Source: Phycisphaerae bacterium (GTDB lineage: Bacteria; Planctomycetota; Phycisphaerae; UBA1845; JAFGLZ01). Taken from it: a DNA stretch of 37,609 bases. Location: assembly GCA_016927755.1 (NCBI GenBank), contig JAFGLZ010000145.1, positions 1 to 37,609 of the forward strand, given 5' to 3'. The position numbers and the translations under genes are program-made. The notes under the pieces are model-generated. The model saw only the letters and a list, made by a program, of their open reading frames with translations, ran no database searches and was not told where the DNA came from. Positions 7,459-14,042 of this stretch are shown here, in pieces (the stretch's first letter is position 1; every line of letters starts with the position of its first letter).

Positions 7459-8655
7459 CTACTCTTCGGCGTTTGCGGGCTTGACGCCGTATTCGGCCAG
7501 AACCCGCAGCAAGAGATCCAGGTTGTCGGTGAGGGGGTAATTCACGCCGCTGTCGATGAGACGGCGCATCATGTCGGCCTCGTTGGTGCCGAAGTAGTTG
7601 ACGGTGACGCCGTGCTTGTGGAGCTTGTCCACGACGGCGGGCATGGAGTCGCTCCAGCCGATGATCTGGATGAAGGCGGCTTTCATGGCGATGGTCCGGT
7701 CGGGATAGTCGCTTTCGGGGCCTCTTTGCTTGGTCATGTTGCAGATCTTGATGGATGGGCAGACGGCGCGGGCCTCTTTGGCCTGGTCGGCGTTGCAGGC
7801 CAGGAAGCATTGATCGAGCCGGTGCATTTCGAGGATCAGTCGGGTGGCCTTTGCGGCGACGCCGGGAGCTCGCTTGAGATGGCAGTTCAGGAGGATCCTC
7901 GGGGGGACGGTCTCGATGACCTCTCGGAAGGTGGGGATCTTGGCGCCCTTGAACCGCGGGCCTTTCCAGGAGCCGGCGTCGAGGGCGCGGAGGTGCTCGA
8001 AGGTGAGGTCGGCGACGTTTCCCTTTCCGTTGGTGGTTCGGTCGACGGTGGGATCGTGCATGATGACGAGGTGGCCGTCCTTGGAAGTCTGGACGTCGAC
8101 CTCGATCTGGTGGGCGCCTTTGGCGACGGCGGAGCGGATCGCGGGGAGGGTGTTCTCGGGCGCGACGGCGCGGTCTCCGCGATGCGCGCAGGCGCCGGCC
8201 TTGGGGATGCCGGTCCAGACGTTGAACGGTAGGTCTCGGGTGATTCCGCCGGGGAGGTCGAGTCTGACGGTGTGCAGGCCGGTGGTGGCCGGCGGGATCC
8301 TCCAAAGCTTCTGCTCGGATGCGCCGGGGTCGAGGCGGGGCGAGGCGAGGACCTTTCCGCCGCCGGGATCGAGAACGCGGACGGAGATCGCGCCGGCCTT
8401 CTGACGCGCGGGCTCGTCGAGAACGAGCGTTACATCGTCACCGGCGGGGTAGCCGAAGCGGGTCAGCTTGATGCCGGCGAGATGTCGTGTGTCGCGAGGT
8501 TCGTGCACGGCGGTTGCCTCGACCGGCTTATCGGGCGGGGCCAGACAGATTCGCCGGTCGGACGATCGACCGGCATCGGAATCGTGTCGTAGGACGTTCG
8601 CGGACGTTGGAGCCAAGAGCAGAGCTAGTAGTCCGATGGTTGAGACGACGTGCAT
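7459..8655 (-). CDS. Secreted glycerophosphodiester phosphodiesterase
   Basis: A 398-residue protein. It has an N-terminal signal peptide (hydrophobic residues 4-16, cleavage near SAN), then a beta-rich domain at about 55-150, then a GDPD TIM barrel from about 155. Catalytic residues are visible: H158-R159 in AHRGD, Glu in APENT (167), E-x-D in IEVDVQ and His in VIMHDPTVDRTT. It hydrolyses glycerophosphodiesters to glycerol-3-phosphate and an alcohol outside the cytoplasm. The barrel is close to normal length. The ribosome site AAGGAGG lies eight bases before ATG 8655 and is part of the palindrome AGGAGGCCTCCT (8658-8669), which might partly mask it. Repeats flank the gene on both sides. Monocistronic. 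Confidence 0.92.
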   Translation of the reverse strand: MHVVSTIGLLALLLAPTSANVLRHDSDAGRSSDRRICLAPPDKPVEATAVHEPRDTRHLAGIKLTRFGYPAGDDVTLVLDEPARQKAGAISVRVLDPGGGKVLASPRLDPGASEQKLWRIPPATTGLHTVRLDLPGGITRDLPFNVWTGIPKAGACAHRGDRAVAPENTLPAIRSAVAKGAHQIEVDVQTSKDGHLVIMHDPTVDRTTNGKGNVADLTFEHLRALDAGSWKGPRFKGAKIPTFREVIETVPPRILLNCHLKRAPGVAAKATRLILEMHRLDQCFLACNADQAKEARAVCPSIKICNMTKQRGPESDYPDRTIAMKAAFIQIIGWSDSMPAVVDKLHKHGVTVNYFGTNEADMMRRLIDSGVNYPLTDNLDLLLRVLAEYGVKPANAEE

Positions 8656-8848
8656 TCAGGAGGCCTCCTTTAGCGTGGGGTTTATCATACAACGAATCGA
8701 TGAGCGATGCTTCATGGTCCAGGGCGTATCGGGCCATGGGTGCATCCGCCGCATCATGACAATGCCTCAAGCGAATCAGCACATCCTTGAAGTGTGGGCT
8801 AGCCTAGCCTGTGGGCCTCTGAAGCACCTCTGGACAGCTCGCTGGGCT

Positions 8849-9045
8849 TCAGCCGTCGCTACGCGACTGAGATGCCCGCAGGCGGCTCGGTTCCCAGGAC
8901 TGAAGTCCTGGGCTACTTTCACGCGGTCCCTACGGGACCAGGAACCGTCCGCCCGGCGATCTGCGGGACTGGTTCGTCTGTGGGGGGCGGGGTTCCTAGG
9001 ACTGAAGATCCTGGGCCATTGTCACACGGTCCCTACGGGACCCAA
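8849..9045. repeat. Dispersed three-hairpin repeat family B, copy 2 plus a two-hairpin half copy
   Basis: A full copy is at 8849-8942, with hairpins at 8855-8867, 8893-8912 and 8925-8939. A partial copy at about 8990-9045 keeps only the second and third hairpins (CCTAGGACTGAAGATCCTGGG, and GGTCCCTACGGGACC at 9028-9042). They fill most of the 600-base gap (8656-9255) between the phosphodiesterase and Gfo/Idh/MocA genes, apart from the promoter near 9189. No gene is seen in the gap. Confidence 0.88.
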
Positions 9046-9188
9046 CAGACGTTGCGTAGTATCCCCAAGTGTCTGTTTCGGCGATCGGTAAGAGAGCGAT
9101 AAGCCCGTGAAGTCGCAGCGGGAATCAGCATGGGCCCCCTCTCGTCATGGGTAGCTCGGGGGGGCGTGTAAGCCAGCGCGGGGATGGT

Positions 9189-9194
9189 TATAAT
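9189..9194 (+). promoter_or_regulatory. -10 box of the Gfo/Idh/MocA gene
   Basis: A perfect TATAAT lies 62 bases before ATG 9256. The -35 position (about 9166-9171, GTGTAA) is poor, so the promoter may need an activator. The box also overlaps the longest possible reading frame start at 9184, which argues that the frame really begins at 9256. Confidence 0.5.
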
Positions 9195-9255
9195 GCCTGG
9201 CTCGTTTGGGAGAACGGTATCGGGAGAACGTGCATCCACTCGAGGAGAGAGACTC

Positions 9256-10263
9256 ATGCAATTGCCTGGACGGATCGTCATGCTGGCGACGGCTTACCTG
9301 CTGGGCGCTTCGACGCTGGGGACGGGCGCGGAGCCGAGTTTCGAGAAGCCCTTCCGCATCGGTATGATCGGGCTGGACACGTCGCACGTGAAGGCGTTCA
9401 CGGAGATCTTCAACAATGCCAAGGCACCGGACCCGCTGGCCAAGTGCCGGGTGGTGGCGGCGTTCAAGGGCGGGAGCCCGGACATCCCGAGCAGCGCGGA
9501 CCGAGTCGACGGGTATACGAAGCTGCTTGCGGAGAAGCACGGCGTCAAGCTGTACGAGACGATCGAGGAGATGTGCAAGAACGTTGACGGGGTCATGCTG
9601 GAGAGCGTTGACGGCCGGCCGCATCTGAAGCAGGCCCGTCCGGTGATCAAGGCGGGTCTGCCGCTGTTCATCGACAAGCCAGTGGCGGGGAGCCTGGCGG
9701 ACGTGATCGAGATCTATCGGCTGGCGAAGGAGGGGGGCGTTCCGGTTTGGGGAGGGTCGTCTCTGCGGTTCGACTCGAACGTGGTGAAGGCGGCGGAGAA
9801 GGCCAAGCAGGGCGGGGTCAAGAAGGTCATCGCGTGGAGCCCGTGCCACAAGGAGCCGCACCATCCGGATCTGTTCTGGTACGGCGTGCACGGCGTGGAG
9901 ATCCTGTTTACGGTGATGGGCACCGGGTGCGAGAAGGTGGTCCGCAAGGAGGGCACGGAGATCGTCACGGGGACGTGGTCCGATGGGCGGATCGGGGTTT
10001 TCGACCCGACACGGAAGAACTACGGGGTCGAGGTGATCACGGCCGACGGGAAGACGGAGATGCCGAGCAAGGGCGACTTCTACAAGGGTCAGATGAAGGC
10101 GATCTCGGACTTCTTCGTGACGGGGAAGGTGCCGGTTCGACCAGAAGAGACGGTCGAGATGTACGCGTTCATGGAGGCGGCGGACGAGTCGAAGCGGCAG
10201 GGCTACAAAGAGGTCAGCATCGCGGAGGTGATGGCCAAGGCGAGGAAGGCCGCGGGGAAGTGA
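9256..10263 (+). CDS. Exported Gfo/Idh/MocA-family oxidoreductase-like protein
   Basis: About 335 residues. Residues 1-24 look like a signal peptide (MQLPGRIVMLATAYLLGAS, then TLGTGAEP). A Rossmann fold follows: FRIGMIGLDTSHVKAF, where the usual GxGxxG is replaced by GLDTSH. The mid-chain motif IDKPVAGS matches the EKP-like motif, with Lys in the place that contacts the nicotinamide. Family members oxidise or reduce sugars or inositols with NAD(P). The altered dinucleotide loop and probable export make it unclear whether this copy is catalytic. Exported members are typical of Planctomycetota. ATG 9256 was chosen because GAGGAGAGA is five bases upstream and the signal peptide begins there. Confidence 0.88.
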   Translation: MQLPGRIVMLATAYLLGASTLGTGAEPSFEKPFRIGMIGLDTSHVKAFTEIFNNAKAPDPLAKCRVVAAFKGGSPDIPSSADRVDGYTKLLAEKHGVKLYETIEEMCKNVDGVMLESVDGRPHLKQARPVIKAGLPLFIDKPVAGSLADVIEIYRLAKEGGVPVWGGSSLRFDSNVVKAAEKAKQGGVKKVIAWSPCHKEPHHPDLFWYGVHGVEILFTVMGTGCEKVVRKEGTEIVTGTWSDGRIGVFDPTRKNYGVEVITADGKTEMPSKGDFYKGQMKAISDFFVTGKVPVRPEETVEMYAFMEAADESKRQGYKEVSIAEVMAKARKAAGK

Positions 10264-10338
10264 GGACGCCGGGGTGAGGGTATTGGCTTTGGCTCGAGCT
10301 GAAGTCCGCCGAAGCTCCTTTGGACAATCCGGCGAATC

Positions 10339-10430
10339 TCAGCCGTCGCTACGCGACTGAGACGCTTGAAGGCGACTCGGTCCCAGGACTGAAGTCGTGG
10401 GCTATTGTCACTCGGTCCCTCCGGGACCGA
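10339..10430. repeat. Dispersed three-hairpin repeat family B, copy 3
   Basis: Hairpins lie at 10345-10357 (GTCGCTACGCGAC), 10382-10401 (one arm base changed, AGTCGTGGG) and 10414-10428 (GGTCCCTCCGGGACC). The last hairpin keeps its arms while its loop changes, which is consistent with selection on or transmission of the stems. It fills the gap before the radical SAM gene. Confidence 0.85.
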
Positions 10431-10460
10431 AGACGCTTGGCCCAATCGCCAGGTTACGAG

Positions 10461-11429
10461 ATGGGCAGTCAGGACATTCAATACGTATTCGGGCCGGTGC
10501 CGTCGCGTCGTTTGGGGCGGTCGCTCGGGGTCGATCTGGTTCCGTTCAAGACGTGCAGCCACGATTGCGTTTACTGTCAACTGGGTCGCACGACGCGCCG
10601 GACAATCGAGCGTTCGGAGTATGCGCCGACGGAGACGGTGATCGAGCAGCTTCGGGCGGCGCTGAGTGGTGAGGACCGGCCGGACTCGGTGACGCTAGCC
10701 GGCTCTGGGGAGCCCACGCTGCACATCCGGTTGGGCGAGGTGATCGGCGCGATCAAGTCGATGACGGACGTTCCGGTGACGATCTTGACGAACGGATCGC
10801 TTTTGGACGAGGCGGAGGCGCGGAAGGCGTGCGCTCTGGCGGATCGCGTGGTGCCGTCGCTGGACGCGGGGAGCGAAGCGGCTTTCCAGCGAGTCAACCG
10901 TCCCGCGGAGGGGTTGACGCTGGCGCGGCACGTGGAGGGGCTCGAGGCGTTTCGCAGGGAGTTCAGGGGGCAACTGTGGCTGGAGATCATGCTGGTGGCG
11001 GATGCGAACGACTCGGATGACGAGATCGACGCGATGAGGCGGCTGGCCGAGCGGATCGGCCCCGATCGGATCCAGCTCAACACGGTGATTCGGCCCCCGG
11101 CGGACGCGGAGGCGCGCGCGGTGGATCCGGAGCGGATGGCGGAGATCTCCAAGCGGTTCGGGGCTCGCGCGGAGGTGATCGCGGACTATCAGGCGAAGCA
11201 TTTCACGGCGACGACGCGTCGTCGTCGCGAGGAGGTTCTGGCGGCGCTGCAGCGACGTCCCTGCACGTTGAGCGACGTGGCGGCGGGGCTGGGGATTCAT
11301 CGAAACGAGGCGATCAAGTTCGTGACGCAACTGCTCAAGGACGGGCTGATCGTTCGTGTTCGCCGGGGTGAGCAGGAGTACTATCAGTCGCCGGAGCATG
11401 ACGGCGGGGATGGGGCCCAAGGGGGGTAG
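10461..11429 (+). CDS. Radical SAM protein (COG0731-like) with C-terminal winged helix
   Basis: A 322-residue protein. The 4Fe-4S/SAM motif C-x3-C-x2-C is present near residues 33-40 (CSHDCVYCQLG), preceded by FGPVPSRRLGRSLGVD, a signature of this uncharacterised radical SAM group. A GSGEPTLH segment binds SAM. After the barrel, residues about 245-310 form a winged-helix-like domain (EEVLAALQRRPCTLSDVAAG, then VTQLLKDGLIV). The reaction and substrate are unknown. ATG 10461 was chosen because upstream frame sequence is repeat family B translated. Ribosome site weak. It is followed by the Cys-rich protein 95 bases downstream on the same strand. Confidence 0.9.
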   Translation: MGSQDIQYVFGPVPSRRLGRSLGVDLVPFKTCSHDCVYCQLGRTTRRTIERSEYAPTETVIEQLRAALSGEDRPDSVTLAGSGEPTLHIRLGEVIGAIKSMTDVPVTILTNGSLLDEAEARKACALADRVVPSLDAGSEAAFQRVNRPAEGLTLARHVEGLEAFRREFRGQLWLEIMLVADANDSDDEIDAMRRLAERIGPDRIQLNTVIRPPADAEARAVDPERMAEISKRFGARAEVIADYQAKHFTATTRRRREEVLAALQRRPCTLSDVAAGLGIHRNEAIKFVTQLLKDGLIVRVRRGEQEYYQSPEHDGGDGAQGG

Positions 11430-11524
11430 GGTGGTCGAGGTGGCGTGGTGCCCGTATACCGCAAAGACGTCGGCATGAGGGCCGCGTGAGGCGGACGTAA
11501 TGGACGAGGCAAGGAGAGTCGGAA

Positions 11525-11719
11525 ATGGAGTGTAAGAAGGAGAAGAACCTCGAGCGCTGCGGCTGCACGTACATGTCGTGTGATCGCCGGGGGGTTTGCT
11601 GCGAGTGCATCGAGCACCACCTAGCCAGCAAGCAGCTTCCGGGTTGCTGCTTCCCACCTGAGGCCGAGAAGACGTACGACCGGAGCTTCGCGGCTTTCGC
11701 CAAGGCCTGGAAGCTCTAA
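11525..11719 (+). CDS. Small cysteine-rich protein, DUF6485-like
   Basis: A 64-residue protein with nine Cys and two adjacent His. The N-terminal MECKKEKNLERCGC, central CCECIEHH and C-terminal PPEAEKTYDRS segments match my recollection of the DUF6485 family; no function is established for it. The Cys spacing suggests metal or Fe-S binding. The ribosome site AAGGAG lies eight bases upstream of ATG 11525. It lies just after the radical SAM gene, which may reflect a shared Fe-S related job, but that is inference. Confidence 0.85.
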   Translation: MECKKEKNLERCGCTYMSCDRRGVCCECIEHHLASKQLPGCCFPPEAEKTYDRSFAAFAKAWKL

Positions 11720-11786
11720 GCAACCGCGAGTCGATCTGATCTCGAATCGGGCGAGAATGCGCGTAGGAGGCCTTCTCAAGGGCTGT

Positions 11787-11831
11787 CCGATAATGTGATA
11801 CCGCGCCGGCGGAGATGAGCGAGATTATCGG
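11787..11831. promoter_or_regulatory. Inverted repeat between convergent genes
   Basis: CCGATAAT (11787-11794) and ATTATCGG (11824-11831) are perfect inverted arms, extendable by one pair outward, around a 29-base GC-rich loop that can itself pair (CCGC/GCGG). No T-run follows. It could be a weak two-way terminator between the Cys-rich gene and the tiny exported protein cluster, or a protein site. Confidence 0.4.
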
Positions 11832-11912
11832 AACCGGGTGGTGCGAAGAATCGGTATACTCGAGCGTGGTTGGGGTGACAGGCCGGGAGGGGAAGCCTTT
11901 CACGTCGGACGG

Positions 11913-12167
11913 TCAATCCCAGAGATCTTTCCACCAGTCGTCGACTTCGTTGGCGCGGTCGGAGCTTCTGGTGCTGCTGTCATTCCAGAGGCCGTCCCAC
12001 CATTGTCCAACGGTCTGGGGCTGCCCGTCGAGGTCGTAGGCCGTGTCGTTGAGGGAATCCGCGACGTCTCGAAGGAGGTCGGCGACGCAACTATCGACGC
12101 CTCCGAACAGCATCCCCATCGAGGCCAACACGATCATGACACGACAGAAGGCGCTTGCTTTCCGCAT
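11913..12167 (-). CDS. Tiny exported protein 3 of 3, with a repeated WWxxLW motif
   Basis: 84 residues, no family recognised. A basic start (MRKASAFCR), then a hydrophobic segment (about residues 9-24), ends in VDSC (Cys27), resembling a signal peptide with a relaxed lipobox. After it come VADLLRDVADSLND and two copies of a Trp motif, QWWDGLWND and DWWKDLWD, separated by a polar linker. A longer in-frame start at 12233 was set aside because AGGAG lies eight bases before ATG 12167 and the signal-like segment begins there. It is the last of three similar small genes on this strand. Confidence 0.65.
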   Translation of the reverse strand: MRKASAFCRVMIVLASMGMLFGGVDSCVADLLRDVADSLNDTAYDLDGQPQTVGQWWDGLWNDSSTRSSDRANEVDDWWKDLWD

Positions 12168-12275
12168 GACGGTACTCCTGAAGTTGTCGTTCCAGGAAGG
12201 ATCCTCGCTCACATCAATTGTGCTTATCGGCAAGTGGTTGGGAGGGAGTTGAGCGATTCGAGGGCGACGATACGG

Positions 12276-12482
12276 TCAGATATTCAGCAGGTTGTAGAAG
12301 ATCACGTCGGCGACGCCGGAGAGATACGTCAGGAAGATCTGCTCGGTGAAGAGGCGGACGAGATCGGTGATGCAGGAGCCGGTTTGGAGGATGACGGAGC
12401 CGGCGCCGAGCATGGCCAGACACCGGGCGATTCTCAGGGCCGTGGGGGTTCGACGGGTATCGTTCATCAGTTTGTCGCTCAT
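12276..12482 (-). CDS. Tiny exported protein 2 of 3
   Basis: 68 residues, no family recognised. It has a polar start, then a hydrophobic segment (ARCLAMLGAGSVILQ, about 19-33) ending in TGSC (Cys37), then a hydrophobic helix-rich tail (ITDLVRLFTEQIFLTYLSG, then VADVIFYNLLNI). The layout matches its two neighbours: export segment, Cys, short helices. The ATG at 12482 has GAGGG seven bases upstream; an internal ATG at 12467 is a less likely start. It lies 32 bases downstream of protein 1 and is probably co-transcribed with it. Confidence 0.65.
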   Translation of the reverse strand: MSDKLMNDTRRTPTALRIARCLAMLGAGSVILQTGSCITDLVRLFTEQIFLTYLSGVADVIFYNLLNI

Positions 12483-12514
12483 GCGGACACCCTCAGATGG
12501 CGGAGCGTACGTTT

Positions 12515-12679
12515 TCACTGCTGCAGCAGGAGCGCGGCACCCGTGACGACGAGGTTCGTCAGCAGATTGGCCAGGGTGACCAGGATGGCGTCGTCCCGCG
12601 CGCATCCGCCGGAGCAGACGGCACCGGCCAGGAGGGCGGTCACGACGATCCGGCGGCTTCCAGCGGTTCTTTTGGTCAC
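12515..12679 (-). CDS. Tiny exported protein 1 of 3 (GTG start)
   Basis: 54 residues, no family recognised. A basic start (TKRTAGSRR), a hydrophobic segment (IVVTALLAGAV), SGGC (Cys26), then ARDD and a hydrophobic tail (ILVTLANLLTNLVVTGAALL). The GTG at 12679 is chosen over an upstream frame that runs through repeat family A. GGGAG lies six bases before it, and a good promoter (12711-12739) predicts a 5' end about 25 bases upstream. First of three similar genes. Confidence 0.65.
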   Translation of the reverse strand: MTKRTAGSRRIVVTALLAGAVCSGGCARDDAILVTLANLLTNLVVTGAALLLQQ

Positions 12680-12710
12680 GGCGCGCTCCCGGTCGGCAAT
12701 ACTGATCTCA

Positions 12711-12739
12711 AGTCTACTCGCCTTGGGGGAGACGTTCAA
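12711..12739 (-). promoter_or_regulatory. Promoter of the tiny exported protein cluster
   Basis: On the minus strand, -35 TTGAAC (12739-12734) and -10 TAGACT (12716-12711) are exactly 17 bases apart. The predicted start near 12704 is about 25 bases before the GTG start of protein 1. Confidence 0.65.
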
Positions 12740-12898
12740 GGATCCGTTGGGGGGCGTCTGAAGTGAACGGCCACCGCCTCGGATGACGTCGGGGAATCGC
12801 TTCCAAGTGGTCCGCAACAATGAATGAACAGTGTGCTCCTCGAAATCCCTGGACGTGTGGTTCATGGCTTCGGCTATTGGGGACACGAACCCCGGCCT

Positions 12899-12969
12899 GA
12901 ATTCGAGTCCCCCACCGCTGAAGCGATGGGCCACCCATTCTTGGCGATCTGTTCAAGGATTCCTTGATA
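12899..12969. repeat. Dispersed repeat family A, copy 2
   Basis: Same core as copy 1: CCCACCGCTGAAGCGATGGG, then the tail ATTCTTGGCGATCTGTTC and AAGGATTCCTTG. It sits directly downstream of the ymdB stop codon, between it and the tiny exported protein promoter. With the 12740-12898 sequence it makes up the gap; no gene is seen there. Confidence 0.82.
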
Positions 12970-12973
12970 CAGC

Positions 12974-13816
12974 CTAATGCCAGGATTTCTCAGCGGGACC
13001 GTTGTGGCTTTGGAGGTTGTCGACCATGGTTCCTTGGACGGCGATTCGCTCGATGGCGGTGGCGCGGCCGGTGGCTTCGTCCATGGTGACGACGGCGCCG
13101 TGGAGACGCGGGTCGCCGATGGCGACGTCAAAGGGATAGTTCATTCCGGTGATGAGGGACTTGAGGACGTTGTCCTTGCGACGTCCGAGGACTGAGTCGT
13201 GGGGGCCGGTCATTCCGAGGTCGGTGATGTAGGCGGTTCCGCCCGAGAGGACCCTTTCGTCGGCGGTCTGGACGTGGGTGTGGGTGCCGAAGACGCAGGT
13301 GACGCGTCCGTTGAGATGCCAGCCCATGGCGATCTTCTCGCTGGTGGCCTCGGCGTGCATGTCGATGAAGACGCCCTTGACAGATCTGGGGAGGGCCTTG
13401 AGGACGCGATCGACGGCGTGGTATGGGCAATCGGTCGCGGGTCTTATGAACATCCTCCCGAGCAGGGCGATCACGGCGATCTGTAGACCGGAGGGGGTTT
13501 CGTAGACGGCGAATTCCCGGCCGGTCGCCTGCGAGGGGAAGTTCGCCGGGCGGACGACGTCGTCCTTGTTCTGCAGGATTTCGATGACGTCTCGCCTTCG
13601 ATAGGTGTGATCGCCGAGTGTGATGAGGTGGACGCCATAGCGTTTGAGCTTCTCGTAGAGTTGCGGGGTCAGGCCGCTTCCGCCGGCGATGTTCTCGGCG
13701 TTGACGATGACGCACTCGACCTGGTGGGTGTGAGTCAGCTTAGCGAGATGCTCTGCCAGGAGTTGTCGTCCCGGTCGACCGACGACGTCTCCCACGCACA
13801 GGACGCGGACGGACAT
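12974..13816 (-). CDS. ymdB: YmdB-family metallophosphoesterase (TIGR00282)
   Basis: 280 residues, the normal family length. It starts VRVLCVGDVVGRPGR (first metal Asp), with NAENIAGGSG near residue 39 (metal Asn/Glu), TLGDHTY near 67, IDMHAEATSEK near 150 (HAE) and FGTHTHVQTAD near 175 (HTH metal site). These are the dinuclear metal ligands of YmdB, a phosphodiesterase reported to hydrolyse 2',3'-cyclic nucleotides such as cAMP and to influence development in Bacillus. It lies downstream of rny on the same strand, as in Firmicutes, though here 226 bases with repeat family A separate them. ATG 13816 is used. Confidence 0.93.
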   Translation of the reverse strand: MSVRVLCVGDVVGRPGRQLLAEHLAKLTHTHQVECVIVNAENIAGGSGLTPQLYEKLKRYGVHLITLGDHTYRRRDVIEILQNKDDVVRPANFPSQATGREFAVYETPSGLQIAVIALLGRMFIRPATDCPYHAVDRVLKALPRSVKGVFIDMHAEATSEKIAMGWHLNGRVTCVFGTHTHVQTADERVLSGGTAYITDLGMTGPHDSVLGRRKDNVLKSLITGMNYPFDVAIGDPRLHGAVVTMDEATGRATAIERIAVQGTMVDNLQSHNGPAEKSWH

Positions 13817-13844
13817 GAAGACCCACTTTCTAGGCTGCTCTCAG

Positions 13845-13957
13845 GAATCTTCCAACAGACGGCGAAGATGGGAAACCCAATCCCTCTGAGGCGAGCGGCA
13901 GGAATCCGGACGAGAATTCGGGTCCCCCACCGCTGACGCGATGGGCCACCCACGGAA
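13845..13957. repeat. Dispersed repeat family A, copy 3 (inverted double copy)
   Basis: The right part (13914-13954) keeps the core CCCACCGCTGACGCGATGGG. The left part (about 13845-13885, AGGAATCTTCCAACAGACGG, then CGAAGATGGG) is the reverse complement of the tail seen in copies 1 and 2. The element therefore consists of two half units facing each other. It lies between rny and ymdB. Confidence 0.78.
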
Positions 13958-14042
13958 GATGCTCGAGAGCGTGCACTGTTGATTCCTTGTTCGGCGGCTC
14001 AGCGCGAGGGCGGACACCTTTCGATGCGCACTCGCGGGGGCC

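Noticed and set aside
7421..8305. Long Arg-rich frame antisense to the phosphodiesterase frame
   Set aside because: Shadow frame of the glycerophosphodiesterase gene, low-complexity and without a ribosome site.
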